Source of the DNA: Salinicoccus sesuvii
GTDB lineage: Bacteria; Bacillota; Bacilli; Staphylococcales; Salinicoccaceae
Reading direction: 5' to 3'
DNA: 64,000 nt
NCBI RefSeq assembly: GCF_042648145.1
Contig: NZ_JBHRWV010000001.1
Coordinates: forward strand, 62,001-126,000
Positions 24,394 to 32,895 of this stretch are shown here, piece by piece. A program made the position numbers and the translations under genes. The notes under the pieces were generated by a model that saw only the letters and a program-made list of their open reading frames with translations, was not told the DNA's origin and did not search any database. Position 1 is the first letter of the stretch. Each line of letters opens with the position of its first letter.

Positions 24394-25020
24394 ATGTATC
24401 AGATTGCCGAGTTTCGTTTCATAATCAGGGAGGACATCGATGATGTGCTAGATGTGTTGGCCGGCCGAGTACGCGACGGTGATACTAGCGCCTTCGATCA
24501 GATTGATATGGCACTCAGACCCCAAGTCAGCCGTATGAGCTACCGTTACATGAATCATTTTCACGAGCGGGAAGACATGGAGCAGGATATGATGGAAGCA
24601 GCGCTCAGACTCTGCTATCGCTATCAAGGTGAGCGTGGCAGATACAGACATTACTTACTTCGGACGTTGCGCTTTGAAATGAAGGCCCACACACGTAGAT
24701 ATAGCCTGAAATCCCACAACGAAGGGGCTGTCTTCAATGATTTAGGCATCCAGAGTGCCGATGAAAAGAACGACGACCCAATCAACATGATCGTCAAGGA
24801 GGAGCAACTCCAGTATTTGATGCGTAAAAAAGGCATATGTTCGCCGCTTGAGCGAAGGGTACTCGAACATATTGACAAAGGGCATGATATTGAAGACGTG
24901 TGCAGAGAATTTGCACTCGGGAGAAAAAGTGTCGTCAATACACTTCATCGCATCAGACGCAAAAAAGAACGCCTTGTACTCGCTGAGCAAGCCAATGATG
25001 CATTTGACAACGCCGAATGA
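24394..25020 (+). CDS. sigH: Sigma-70-type factor, SigH-like
   Basis: 208 residues from ATG 24394, with GGAGG at 24382-24386. The longer frame from 24280 overlaps rae1. Region 2 is recognisable at about 50-100 (MNHFHEREDMEQDMMEAALRL), and region 4 at the C-terminus has a helix-turn-helix (PLERRVLEHIDKGHDIEDV). Recognition rests on synteny (rae1-sigH-rpmG-secE-nusG) as much as on sequence. SigH in this family is strongly diverged and, in S. aureus, drives competence genes. Confidence 0.85.
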   Translation: MYQIAEFRFIIREDIDDVLDVLAGRVRDGDTSAFDQIDMALRPQVSRMSYRYMNHFHEREDMEQDMMEAALRLCYRYQGERGRYRHYLLRTLRFEMKAHTRRYSLKSHNEGAVFNDLGIQSADEKNDDPINMIVKEEQLQYLMRKKGICSPLERRVLEHIDKGHDIEDVCREFALGRKSVVNTLHRIRRKKERLVLAEQANDAFDNAE

Positions 25021-25057
25021 AATCGTTATAGTAAATTAGAATTGAAATGAGGATTTT

Positions 25058-25195
25058 ATGATGAAAGTGGCATTGATTTGCACCGAATGCGGGTCGCGCA
25101 ACTACACGACGGACACCGAGCATAAGAAAAGGCTCGTTCTGAAAAAGCACTGCAAGACGTGCAACCGGCATACGACTCATAAGAGTTCCATCTGA
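25058..25195 (+). CDS. rpmG: 50S ribosomal protein L33, zinc-ribbon form
   Basis: 45 codons from ATG 25058 (or 44 from the adjacent ATG 25061; GAGG at 25049-25052 serves both). Two CxxC pairs, CTECGSRNY and CKTCNRHTTH, identify the zinc-binding form. It sits directly before secE, as in other Staphylococcaceae. Small ribosomal surface protein. Confidence 0.95.
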   Translation: MMKVALICTECGSRNYTTDTEHKKRLVLKKHCKTCNRHTTHKSSI

Positions 25196-25213
25196 TACAG
25201 GAGGAAGCAACCG

Positions 25214-25390
25214 ATGGCAAATAATAAAAATTTCCTGCAGAATGTCGTCAGCGAAATGAAAAAAGTAAGCTGGCCGACTGGTCAGGAGACAGTCCGCTAT
25301 ACAACCGTCGTCATGCTCACAGTGATATTCTTTCTAGCGTTCTTCTATGCGCTGGACCTGGGTATCTCCGCTATCATAGACTTAATGTAA
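25214..25390 (+). CDS. secE: Preprotein translocase subunit SecE
   Basis: 58 residues. Short cytoplasmic amphipathic part with the invariant EMKKVSWPTGQE, then one membrane span (about 28-55). The minimal single-span Gram-positive form. It clamps SecY in the translocon. GAGGAAG lies upstream of the ATG. 16 bases separate it from nusG. Confidence 0.96.
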   Translation: MANNKNFLQNVVSEMKKVSWPTGQETVRYTTVVMLTVIFFLAFFYALDLGISAIIDLM

Positions 25391-25406
25391 CTAAAGGAGA
25401 GATACT

Positions 25407-25946
25407 ATGTCTGGAGAAAAGAACTGGTATGCTGTGCACACCTATTCCGGATATGAAAATAAAGTAAAAGCGAATCTCGAGGCTCGCCTTGAATCCATGA
25501 ATATGCAAGACCAAATCTTTCGTGTCATCATCCCTGAGGATGAAGAAACGACAGTGAAGGATGGCAAGCGCAAGACATCCATGAAAAAGACTTTCCCTGG
25601 ATACGTGCTTGTGGAGCTGGTCATGACTGATGAATCGTGGTACATTGTGCGAAACACGCCTGGTGTAACTGGTTTTGTCGGTTCACAAGGTGCAGGAAGC
25701 AAACCGAATCCGCTATTGCCGGAAGAAGTGAAATTTATACTCAAATCCATGGGTATGACAGAACGTACAGTGGATTTCGAAGTCGAGGTTGGAGAATCCG
25801 TCAATATCGTCGATGGACCTTTCAAGAACCAGACGGGAGAAATTCGCTCAATCGATGCAGAACATTACAAGCTTACAGTACTAGTAGAAATGTTCGGTCG
25901 CGAAACTCCAGTTGAAGTGGAGTTCGACCAGATTGAGAAATTGTAA
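25407..25946 (+). CDS. nusG: Transcription termination/antitermination factor NusG
   Basis: 179 residues. NGN domain (NWYAVHTYSGYENKVK at the start, PGYVLVELVMTD) and C-terminal KOW domain (ESVNIVDGPFKNQTGEI). It binds RNA polymerase and couples it to Rho or the ribosome. Operon rpmG-secE-nusG. A hairpin terminator lies at 25987-26017. Confidence 0.98.
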   Translation: MSGEKNWYAVHTYSGYENKVKANLEARLESMNMQDQIFRVIIPEDEETTVKDGKRKTSMKKTFPGYVLVELVMTDESWYIVRNTPGVTGFVGSQGAGSKPNPLLPEEVKFILKSMGMTERTVDFEVEVGESVNIVDGPFKNQTGEIRSIDAEHYKLTVLVEMFGRETPVEVEFDQIEKL

Positions 25947-25954
25947 TAAGTGTC

Positions 25955-25983
25955 TTGTGTTTTCAAGTGAATAGTGGTATATT
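25955..25983 (+). promoter_or_regulatory. Promoter of rplK-rplA
   Basis: TTGTGT (25955-25960), 17-base spacer, TATATT (25978-25983), preceded by TGG as an extended -10 element. The expected start point, near 25990, falls inside the terminator hairpin of the upstream operon. Confidence 0.7.
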
Positions 25984-25986
25984 ATC

Positions 25987-26017
25987 ATGGTCGAATTTTT
26001 GTTCGATCATCTTTTTT
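25987..26017 (+). terminator. Terminator of rpmG-secE-nusG overlapping the rplK transcription start
   Basis: Stem ATGGTCGAA / TTCGATCAT (25987-25995 and 26002-26010, one G-U pair) followed by CTTTTTT. Confidence 0.75.
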
Positions 26018-26026
26018 ATGATGCGA

Positions 26027-26059
26027 GTGGGAGGATGAAAACTGACATCCTATGACCAC
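26027..26059 (+). promoter_or_regulatory. Ribosomal protein L1-type leader element before rplK
   Basis: GTGG ... CCAC closing stem with an inner GGAT / ATCC and unpaired purine-rich bases, just ahead of the rplK RBS. It shares the frame GTGGGAGGAT...CTATnACCAC with the element before rplA. It probably mimics the L1 site on 23S rRNA for autogenous control. Confidence 0.65.
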
Positions 26060-26085
26060 ATCACGATAACGAGGAGGTGCACATC

Positions 26086-26511
26086 GTGGCTAAAAAAGTA
26101 ATCAATGTAGTAAAATTGCAGATTCCTGCAGGTAAAGCGAACCCGGCTCCACCGGTAGGTCCGGCACTAGGTCAGGCGGGCGTGAACATCATGGGATTCT
26201 GTAAAGAATTCAATGCACGTACACAAGAAGACGCTGGTCTCATCATTCCGGTAGAAATTTCCGTATTCGAGGACCGCTCTTTCACATTCGTTACAAAAAC
26301 TCCACCAGCAGCCGTTCTTCTTAAGAAAGCTGCCAATGTTGAAAAAGGTTCAGGCGAACCTAATAAGAACAAAGTGGCAACAGTAACTGAAGCGCAAGTA
26401 CGTGAAATTGCTGAAACTAAAATGGAAGACCTTAATGCAGCAGACGTGGAAGCGGCTATGCGTATGGTCGCAGGTACAGCTAGAAGCATGGGCTTCACTG
26501 TAGAGAACTAA
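26086..26511 (+). CDS. rplK: 50S ribosomal protein L11
   Basis: 141 residues from GTG 26086. GAGGAGG at 26071-26077 is the RBS, and the earlier GTG 26077 overlaps it. N-terminal VVKLQIPAGKANPAPPVGPA and C-terminal rRNA-binding domain. It forms the GTPase-associated stalk base. Confidence 0.98.
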   Translation: MAKKVINVVKLQIPAGKANPAPPVGPALGQAGVNIMGFCKEFNARTQEDAGLIIPVEISVFEDRSFTFVTKTPPAAVLLKKAANVEKGSGEPNKNKVATVTEAQVREIAETKMEDLNAADVEAAMRMVAGTARSMGFTVEN

Positions 26512-26548
26512 TTTAAATTGACCATAAGATTAAAGTATTAATACAAAC

Positions 26549-26574
26549 GTGGGAGGATAACCCGCTATAACCAC
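26549..26574 (+). promoter_or_regulatory. Second L1-type leader element, before rplA
   Basis: GTGGGAGGATAAC then CGCTATAACCAC (26549-26574), directly ahead of AAGGAGG and the rplA ATG. It repeats the frame of the element at 26027-26059, so L1 may repress translation at both genes. Confidence 0.65.
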
Positions 26575-26588
26575 AAGGAGGAATAGTA

Positions 26589-27284
26589 ATGGCTAAGAGA
26601 AGTAAAAAGTATCAGGCTGCTCTTGAGAAGTTTGATCAAAATGCGTCTTATAGTGTAGACGAAGCAGTCAAACTTGCTAAAGAAACAAGCACTGTAAACT
26701 TCGATGCTTCTGTAGAAGTAGCTTTCCGTCTGGGTATTGATACGCGTAAAAACGATCAGCAGATCCGTGGAGCAATCGTTTTGCCGCACGGTACTGGCAA
26801 GTCACAACGTGTATTGGTATTCGCTAAAGGCGATAAAGCAAAAGAAGCAGAAGCAGCAGGTGCAGACTACGTAGGCGATCAGGACTACATCCAAAAGATC
26901 AATGGCGGATGGTTTGACTTTGATGTCATCGTAGCAACACCAGACATGATGGGTGAGGTCGGTAAACTCGGCCGCGTACTCGGACCAAAAGGTCTAATGC
27001 CAAACCCTAAAACAGGTACAGTAACTATGGATGTTACTAAAGCTGTTGAAGAAATCAAAGCAGGTAAAGTTGAATACCGTGCAGAAAAATCTGGTATCGT
27101 CCATGCGGCGATCGGTAAAGTTTCCTTCGACGAAGCGAAACTGGCTGACAACTTCAGAGCACTCTCTGATGCGCTACTAAAAGCGAAACCAGCTTCTTCT
27201 AAAGGTGTCTACTTCAAATCTGTAGCAGTAACTTCAACTATGGGACCTGGTGTCAAAGTTGACCCTGGCGAAGTAAGAGGCTAA
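26589..27284 (+). CDS. rplA: 50S ribosomal protein L1
   Basis: 231 residues. Family blocks NFDASVEVAFRLGIDTRKND, VLGPKGLMPNPKTGTVT and the C-terminal STMGPGVKVDP. It binds 23S rRNA at the L1 stalk and, in excess, its own mRNA. AAGGAGG lies 7 bases before the ATG. Confidence 0.98.
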   Translation: MAKRSKKYQAALEKFDQNASYSVDEAVKLAKETSTVNFDASVEVAFRLGIDTRKNDQQIRGAIVLPHGTGKSQRVLVFAKGDKAKEAEAAGADYVGDQDYIQKINGGWFDFDVIVATPDMMGEVGKLGRVLGPKGLMPNPKTGTVTMDVTKAVEEIKAGKVEYRAEKSGIVHAAIGKVSFDEAKLADNFRALSDALLKAKPASSKGVYFKSVAVTSTMGPGVKVDPGEVRG

Positions 27285-27298
27285 CAGCAATATAAATG

Positions 27299-27327
27299 TT
27301 GACAACTGCATCTATATTCGGTATAGT
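27299..27327 (+). promoter_or_regulatory. Promoter of rplJ-rplL
   Basis: TTGACA (27299-27304), 17-base spacer, TATAGT (27322-27327), 14 bases after the rplA stop codon. Confidence 0.85.
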
Positions 27328-27344
27328 TGCAGTTGTATTTTAAT

Positions 27345-27466
27345 ATCCCGAAGACAGTAGGAGCACTATGTGCTTAAAATACTATCCTACCGAGGCAAAT
27401 GATGAAGACTTGAATTCATATTAAAACATTCAAGCACTTTTTGCCGTGGGTAAAAGGTGTTTTTTT
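27345..27466 (+). promoter_or_regulatory. L10 leader of rplJ-rplL with attenuator
   Basis: Contains the characteristic pairing of GTAGGA with TCCTAC, flanked by CCGAAGACA and CCGAGGCAAATGA (27348-27402). A terminator-like stem follows at 27435-27466 (CACTTTTTGCC / GGTAAAAGGTG, then seven T). Excess L10(L12) is expected to bind the leader and reduce readthrough into rplJ. Confidence 0.8.
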
Positions 27467-27503
27467 AATGCACCGAATACACAAAAAATATGGAGGTGTA
27501 ACT

Positions 27504-28004
27504 ATGTCAAATGTGATTGAAGCTAAAAAGCAGCACGTAGACGTGATTTCTGATCAGCTCAAGAACTCTGTATCTACAGTACTTGTAGACTACCGTGGAC
27601 TTTCAGTAGCAGAAATGACTGAACTGCGTAAGCAACTTCGTGATGCAGGCATCGAGTTCAAAGTCTACAAGAACACGATGACACGCCGTGCAGCTGAACA
27701 AGCTGAACTTAGCGAAATCAATGAGTTCCTTACAGGTCCGAACGCGCTTGCATTTTCTAACGAAGATGTGATTGCACCTGCAAAGATCCTCAACGAATTT
27801 GCTAAAGCGCATGAAGCTTTGGAAATCAAAGCGGGCATCATTGAAGGAACGTTTACATCAGCTGAAGATGTAAAAGCGATCGCAACGCTACCAAACAAGG
27901 ATGGACTTGTTTCCATGCTACTTTCTGTACTTCAGGCTCCAGTACGCAACTTCGCCTATGCGGTTAAAGCAATCGGTGAAGAGAAAGAAAACGAAGAAGC
28001 CTAA
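27504..28004 (+). CDS. rplJ: 50S ribosomal protein L10
   Basis: 166 residues from ATG 27504, with GGAGG eleven bases upstream. The longer frame from 27441 runs through the attenuator. N-terminal VDYRGLSVAEMTELRKQLRD rRNA-binding part and a C-terminal helix for L7/L12 dimers. Stalk base protein. Confidence 0.98.
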   Translation: MSNVIEAKKQHVDVISDQLKNSVSTVLVDYRGLSVAEMTELRKQLRDAGIEFKVYKNTMTRRAAEQAELSEINEFLTGPNALAFSNEDVIAPAKILNEFAKAHEALEIKAGIIEGTFTSAEDVKAIATLPNKDGLVSMLLSVLQAPVRNFAYAVKAIGEEKENEEA

Positions 28005-28031
28005 ACTAAATTAAAAAATGGAGGAATTATA

Positions 28032-28397
28032 ATGTCTCACGAACAAATCATTGAAGCAATTAAAGAAATGTCCGTACTCGAACTTAACGACCTCGTTAAA
28101 GCAATTGAAGAAGAATTCGGCGTAACAGCTGCAGCACCGGTAGCAGCAGCAGGCGCTGGCGCTGGAGAAGCAGCAGCTGAAGAGCAAACTGAATTCGACG
28201 TTGAACTTACAGATGCTGGATCTTCCAAGATCAAAGTCATCAAAGTTGTCCGCGAAGCAACTGGTCTTGGTCTTAAAGACGCTAAAGAAGTCGTTGACGG
28301 TGCACCTAAAGTCGTTAAAGAAGGACTTTCCAAAGAAGACGCTGAAGAGCTTAAATCCCAACTTGAAGAAGTTGGCGCTAGCGTAGAACTTAAATAA
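28032..28397 (+). CDS. rplL: 50S ribosomal protein L7/L12
   Basis: 121 residues. N-terminal dimerisation domain, Ala/Gly hinge (about 38-53), and C-terminal domain with KIKVIKVVREATGLGLKDAK. It recruits translation GTPases. GGAGG lies upstream. A strong hairpin follows. Confidence 0.98.
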   Translation: MSHEQIIEAIKEMSVLELNDLVKAIEEEFGVTAAAPVAAAGAGAGEAAAEEQTEFDVELTDAGSSKIKVIKVVREATGLGLKDAKEVVDGAPKVVKEGLSKEDAEELKSQLEEVGASVELK

Positions 28398-28415
28398 TTT
28401 TTGTGTAGGTACTTT

Positions 28416-28460
28416 GAGGCTCATGTTAAACATCCATTGTTTAAATGAGCCTCTTTCTTA
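28416..28460 (+). terminator. Terminator after rplL
   Basis: Long stem: GAGGCTCAT (28416-28424) with ATGAGCCTC (28445-28453), and TTAAACA (28426-28432) with TGTTTAA (28438-28444), one bulged G. The T-rich tail TCTTTCTT follows. Confidence 0.8.
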
Positions 28461-28496
28461 TCTTATACAACTGTTATATACATAGGAGTGATGTCC

Positions 28497-29102
28497 ATGA
28501 GCCATTATTTTACTGGAAACAATACGGCACACGAATTTAAAGAGGTTGAGTTCCGCTACAGTAACAAAACATATCGCTTCAAAACAGACCGGGGTGTCTT
28601 CTCAAGAGACCGTATCGATTATGGCTCTGCCATTTTGATTGATGCCGTTGCCAAAGATCGGAGCGCAGCCGATGATGATGCATTCATTGATATGGGAGCT
28701 GGCTACGGCCCTGTAGGTACCGTTTTAGCAGACGTGTTGGGAGCGCGTCCGATAATGGTCGAGGTCAATTCGGATGCACTGCAATTATGCGAAGAGAATG
28801 CACGCACCAATAAAGTTATAGCCGAAGTCATGGACCGTACGGGGTTTGATGCACACTTTTCTGAAACTGTATCCTTTTATGTGACGAATCCGCCTTTTCG
28901 TGCGGGCAAGTCTGTAGTGATTGAAATGATCAAGGGTGCACATGCCTATCTTTATGAAGGCGGGGCATTCTACATGGTGGTTCAGAAAAAGCAGGGCATG
29001 GCCTCATATAAGAAAGAGATCGAATCACGTTTTGGCAATGTTCATACTGTCGTCAAAGATAAGGGCTACTATGTTCTTAAAGGCATCAAGATAGCAGAAT
29101 AA
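28497..29102 (+). CDS. rsmC: 16S rRNA (guanine-N2)-methyltransferase RsmC-like
   Basis: 201 residues from ATG 28497, with AGGAG at 28484-28488. The starts at 28488 and 28491 are too close to the RBS. Class I SAM-binding fold: FIDMGAGYGPVG (motif I) and YVTNPPFRAGK (the NPPF catalytic motif of guanine N2 methylases). Single-domain Gram-positive form, conserved between rplL and rpoB. Confidence 0.9.
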   Translation: MSHYFTGNNTAHEFKEVEFRYSNKTYRFKTDRGVFSRDRIDYGSAILIDAVAKDRSAADDDAFIDMGAGYGPVGTVLADVLGARPIMVEVNSDALQLCEENARTNKVIAEVMDRTGFDAHFSETVSFYVTNPPFRAGKSVVIEMIKGAHAYLYEGGAFYMVVQKKQGMASYKKEIESRFGNVHTVVKDKGYYVLKGIKIAE

Positions 29103-29110
29103 AGTTTGAC

Positions 29111-29140
29111 TTGACAAATGTACTATGGTATAGTTATAGA
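29111..29140 (+). promoter_or_regulatory. Promoter of rpoB-rpoC
   Basis: TTGACA (29111-29116), 18-base spacer, TATAGA (29135-29140). A second, overlapping register is TTGACT 29105 with TATAGT 29129. A leader of about 170 bases follows before rpoB, with no terminator-like hairpin that I can see. Confidence 0.65.
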
Positions 29141-29321
29141 ATGTAAAAATATAATGTCAATCCGTATGCGCTTTTTGAGCTGCAATTGGCAGGAGCTTAT
29201 TAAATATTGTTAATAAAATGAAAATGGGGTTGGTTTCGATTCCGTTTTCTTTTTGTCTTATTACATGTTTAACTGCTTCGGTGAATGTTTTACGTAATTT
29301 TTATTAGGGGTGAATCTGTCG

Positions 29322-32300
29322 ATGAGTCAACTGATTCAATATGGAAGACACGCTAAACGCAGAAGCTATGCACGTATCGAAGAGAAATTGGATCTGCCGA
29401 ACCTGATCGAAATCCAGACAAAATCCTATGACTGGTTTCTTGAAACAGGTCTTATTGAGATGTTCAAGGACATTTCGCCTGTAGAGGACTTCACTGGAAA
29501 CATGTCCCTGGAATTTGTGGACTACAAGCTTGGCGAACCCAAGTACGATGAGGACGAAGCAAAGAACCATGATGCCACATACTCTGCACCATTGCGTGTA
29601 AAAGTACGTCTAGTCATTAAAGAAACGGGTGAAGTCAAGGAACAAGAAGTGTTCATGGGCGATTTCCCGCTGATGACGGATACTGGTACTTTCATCATCA
29701 ATGGCGCAGAGCGCGTAATCGTATCACAGCTTGTCAGAAGTCCATCTGTGTACTATTCAGAAAAAACGGACAAGAATGGTAAGGCAAGCTTTGGTGCGAC
29801 GGTGATACCAAACCGCGGTGCATGGCTTGAATACGAAATTGATGCCAAAGATATTGTTTATGTAAGGATTGACCGTACGCGTAAGCTTCCAATGACAATA
29901 TTGCTTAGAGCGCTCGGATTCTCTACAGACCAGGAGATCATCAATCTTCTTGGTGACAATGAATACATCAGAAATACACTTGAAAAAGATACGACAGAAA
30001 CAGTGGACCAGGCACTCCTAGAAATATACGAACGACTTCGCCCAGGGGAGCCACCGACAGTTGAGAATGCTAGAAACCTTCTCTACTCACGGTTCTTTGA
30101 TCCGAAGCGTTATGACCTTGCGAGTGTTGGCCGCTATAAAATGAATAAAAAATTACACCTCAAGAATCGCCTGTTCAACCAAGTGCTCGCTGAACCTATT
30201 GTAGATAGGGAAACAGGTGAAATCGTAGCTGAAGCAGGTACAACAATTGACCGTCGTACGTTGGATGGCATCATTGAAGTACTTGAAGCAGATGCAAATC
30301 TTGAAACATTCCATCTTGAAAATGGTCTGCTCGACGAACCAATCGAAGTGCAGTCTATCAAAGTAGAGGCGCCGAACCAAGAAGATGGCACAACTACGAT
30401 CATCGGAAATGCCTTCCCTGATGTGGAAGTGAAATCCATTACACCATCGGATATCATCGCTTCCATGAGCTACTTCTTCAACCTGCTCCACGGTGTTGGT
30501 GATACAGATGATATCGACCACTTGGGTAACCGTCGTCTGCGTTCCGTGGGAGAACTGCTACAGAACCAGTTTAGAATCGGACTTTCCCGTATGGAGCGTG
30601 TGGTTAGGGAGCGTATGTCCATCCAGGATACAGAATCCATTACACCACAGCAGCTGATCAACATTCGTCCGGTCATTGCTTCAATTAAAGAATTCTTCGG
30701 CAGCTCCCAATTGTCTCAGTTCATGGACCAGACAAACCCGCTTGCTGAATTGACACACAAAAGACGTCTGTCTGCACTTGGGCCCGGCGGTTTGACACGT
30801 GAACGTGCAGGTATGGAAGTGCGAGATGTTCACTACTCTCACTACGGTCGTATGTGTCCGATTGAAACGCCTGAGGGGCCGAACATTGGTCTGATCAACT
30901 CACTCTCCAGTTATGCAAGAGTGAACGAATTCGGCTTCATCGAAACGCCTTATAGAAGAGTCGACCCAGACACAAACCGTGTAACAGGGCAAATCGACTA
31001 TCTGACAGCTGATGAAGAAGACAGCTACGTTGTCGCACAGGCCAACGCACTTCTCGAGGAAGATGGCTCATTTACTAGAGATGAGATTGTCTGCCGTTTC
31101 CGCGGAAATAATACGAAAATGGCCAGAGAACGTATGGATTACATGGATGTATCTCCAAAACAGGTCGTGTCTGCTGCGACAGCATGTATCCCGTTCCTCG
31201 AAAACGATGACTCTAACCGTGCACTTATGGGTGCGAACATGCAACGTCAGGCAGTGCCACTTCTTATTCCACAGTCTCCACACATCGGTACAGGTATGGA
31301 GCACGTTGCTGCACGCGATTCCGGTGCGGCTGTTGTTGCACGCCACAAAGGTCGTGTTGAGCACGTGGAAGCCAAAGAAATTCATATCCGTCGCATTGTC
31401 GAGGAGAATGGCGAAGAGGTTGAAACAGAAAAAGATGTTTACAAACTATCTAAATTCATCCGTTCAAACTCTGGTACATGCTACAACCAGAAGCCGATTA
31501 TAGCCAAAGGCGATATCGTATCGAAAGGTGAAATCCTCGGTGATGGTCCTTCCATGGATAATGGTGAAATGGCCCTCGGACAGAACGTTGTGGTCGGCTT
31601 CATGACGTGGGATGGTTACAACTATGAGGATGCTGTCATCATGAGCGAGCGTCTCGTAAAAGATGATGTTTATACTTCAATTCACATCGAAGAATACGAA
31701 TCCGAGTCCAGAGACACTAAACTTGGACCTGAAGAAATCACAAGAGATATTCCAAACGTATCTGATAATGCACTGAAGAAACTCGATGATCGTGGTATTG
31801 TCCACATCGGTGCTGAAGTTAAGGATGGCGACATCCTCGTCGGTAAAGTAACGCCAAAAGGTGTAACCGAACTGACTGCCGAAGAGCGTCTGCTACATGC
31901 TATCTTCGGAGAAAAAGCACGTGAAGTCCGTGATACATCACTTCGTGTACCACATGGTGCCGGTGGTATCGTACTCGACGTCAAAGTCTTCAACCGTGAA
32001 GATGGTGATGAACTATCTCCTGGGGTCAACCAGCTTGTACGTGTATATATCGTTCAAAAACGTAAGATCAGTGTAGGGGACAAGATGTGTGGTCGCCACG
32101 GTAACAAGGGTGTAATCTCCAGAATCCTTCCGGAAGAAGATATGCCTTATATGCCAGATGGCACACCAATCGACATCATGCTCAACCCGCTTGGCGTACC
32201 TTCCCGTATGAATATCGGTCAGGTACTTGAGCTTCACCTCGGTATGGCTGCCCGTGCCATGGGTCTTAAAATGGCTTCACCAGTATTCGACGGTGCCAAT

Positions 32301-32858
32301 GAGGAAGATGTATGGGATACAATGGCGGAAGCTGGTCTTGCCCGTGATGGTAAGACAGTACTTTACGATGGTCGTACAGGTGAGCCGTTTGAAAACCGTA
32401 TTTCTGTCGGGGTCATGTACATGCTGAAACTTGCACACATGGTTGACGACAAGCTTCACGCAAGAAGTACTGGGCCATACTCCCTTGTTACACAACAGCC
32501 GCTCGGTGGTAAAGCACAGTTCGGTGGTCAGCGTTTCGGGGAAATGGAAGTTTGGGCATTGGAAGCCTATGGTGCTGCCTATACTCTGCAAGAAATTCTG
32601 ACAGTGAAGTCCGACGATACTGTCGGTCGCGTGAAAACTTACGAAGCAATCGTAAAAGGTGAAAACGTCCCTAAACCTGGAGTACCTGAATCATTCCGTG
32701 TATTGATGAAGGAGCTTCAGAGTCTCGGCCTCGATGTCAACATCCTTGATGAGAACGACGACGAAATAGAAATGCGTGATACTGAAGAGGATGATGCATC
32801 CAATCAGATGAATTTAAGCGAGAAAACAAGCGCTGCAACTGAAGATGTTACTGAATGA
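29322..32858 (+). CDS. rpoB: DNA-directed RNA polymerase beta subunit
   Basis: 1178 residues from ATG 29322 (MSQLIQYGRHAKRRSYAR, collinear with the S. aureus start). GTG 29310 overlaps the RBS. All beta conserved regions are present. The rifampicin-binding cluster (30709-30800) reads SQLSQFMDQTNPLAELTHK, i.e. without the usual resistance changes at the Asp, His and Ser positions; the Thr in DQTNP is Ala in S. aureus. Catalytic core with GDKMCGRHGNKGVIS and the C-terminal LGGKAQFGGQRFGEMEVWAL are present. Transcribed with rpoC. Confidence 0.99.
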   Translation: MSQLIQYGRHAKRRSYARIEEKLDLPNLIEIQTKSYDWFLETGLIEMFKDISPVEDFTGNMSLEFVDYKLGEPKYDEDEAKNHDATYSAPLRVKVRLVIKETGEVKEQEVFMGDFPLMTDTGTFIINGAERVIVSQLVRSPSVYYSEKTDKNGKASFGATVIPNRGAWLEYEIDAKDIVYVRIDRTRKLPMTILLRALGFSTDQEIINLLGDNEYIRNTLEKDTTETVDQALLEIYERLRPGEPPTVENARNLLYSRFFDPKRYDLASVGRYKMNKKLHLKNRLFNQVLAEPIVDRETGEIVAEAGTTIDRRTLDGIIEVLEADANLETFHLENGLLDEPIEVQSIKVEAPNQEDGTTTIIGNAFPDVEVKSITPSDIIASMSYFFNLLHGVGDTDDIDHLGNRRLRSVGELLQNQFRIGLSRMERVVRERMSIQDTESITPQQLINIRPVIASIKEFFGSSQLSQFMDQTNPLAELTHKRRLSALGPGGLTRERAGMEVRDVHYSHYGRMCPIETPEGPNIGLINSLSSYARVNEFGFIETPYRRVDPDTNRVTGQIDYLTADEEDSYVVAQANALLEEDGSFTRDEIVCRFRGNNTKMARERMDYMDVSPKQVVSAATACIPFLENDDSNRALMGANMQRQAVPLLIPQSPHIGTGMEHVAARDSGAAVVARHKGRVEHVEAKEIHIRRIVEENGEEVETEKDVYKLSKFIRSNSGTCYNQKPIIAKGDIVSKGEILGDGPSMDNGEMALGQNVVVGFMTWDGYNYEDAVIMSERLVKDDVYTSIHIEEYESESRDTKLGPEEITRDIPNVSDNALKKLDDRGIVHIGAEVKDGDILVGKVTPKGVTELTAEERLLHAIFGEKAREVRDTSLRVPHGAGGIVLDVKVFNREDGDELSPGVNQLVRVYIVQKRKISVGDKMCGRHGNKGVISRILPEEDMPYMPDGTPIDIMLNPLGVPSRMNIGQVLELHLGMAARAMGLKMASPVFDGANEEDVWDTMAEAGLARDGKTVLYDGRTGEPFENRISVGVMYMLKLAHMVDDKLHARSTGPYSLVTQQPLGGKAQFGGQRFGEMEVWALEAYGAAYTLQEILTVKSDDTVGRVKTYEAIVKGENVPKPGVPESFRVLMKELQSLGLDVNILDENDDEIEMRDTEEDDASNQMNLSEKTSAATEDVTE

Positions 32859-32895
32859 TGATTGAGCTTGATAAAACTTTAGGGAGGAAAGCTCA

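Noticed and set aside
30709..30800. Possible rifampicin-resistance change (Thr in DQTNP, Ala in S. aureus)
   Set aside because: This position varies naturally among species, and the main resistance positions are unchanged. Resistance cannot be claimed.
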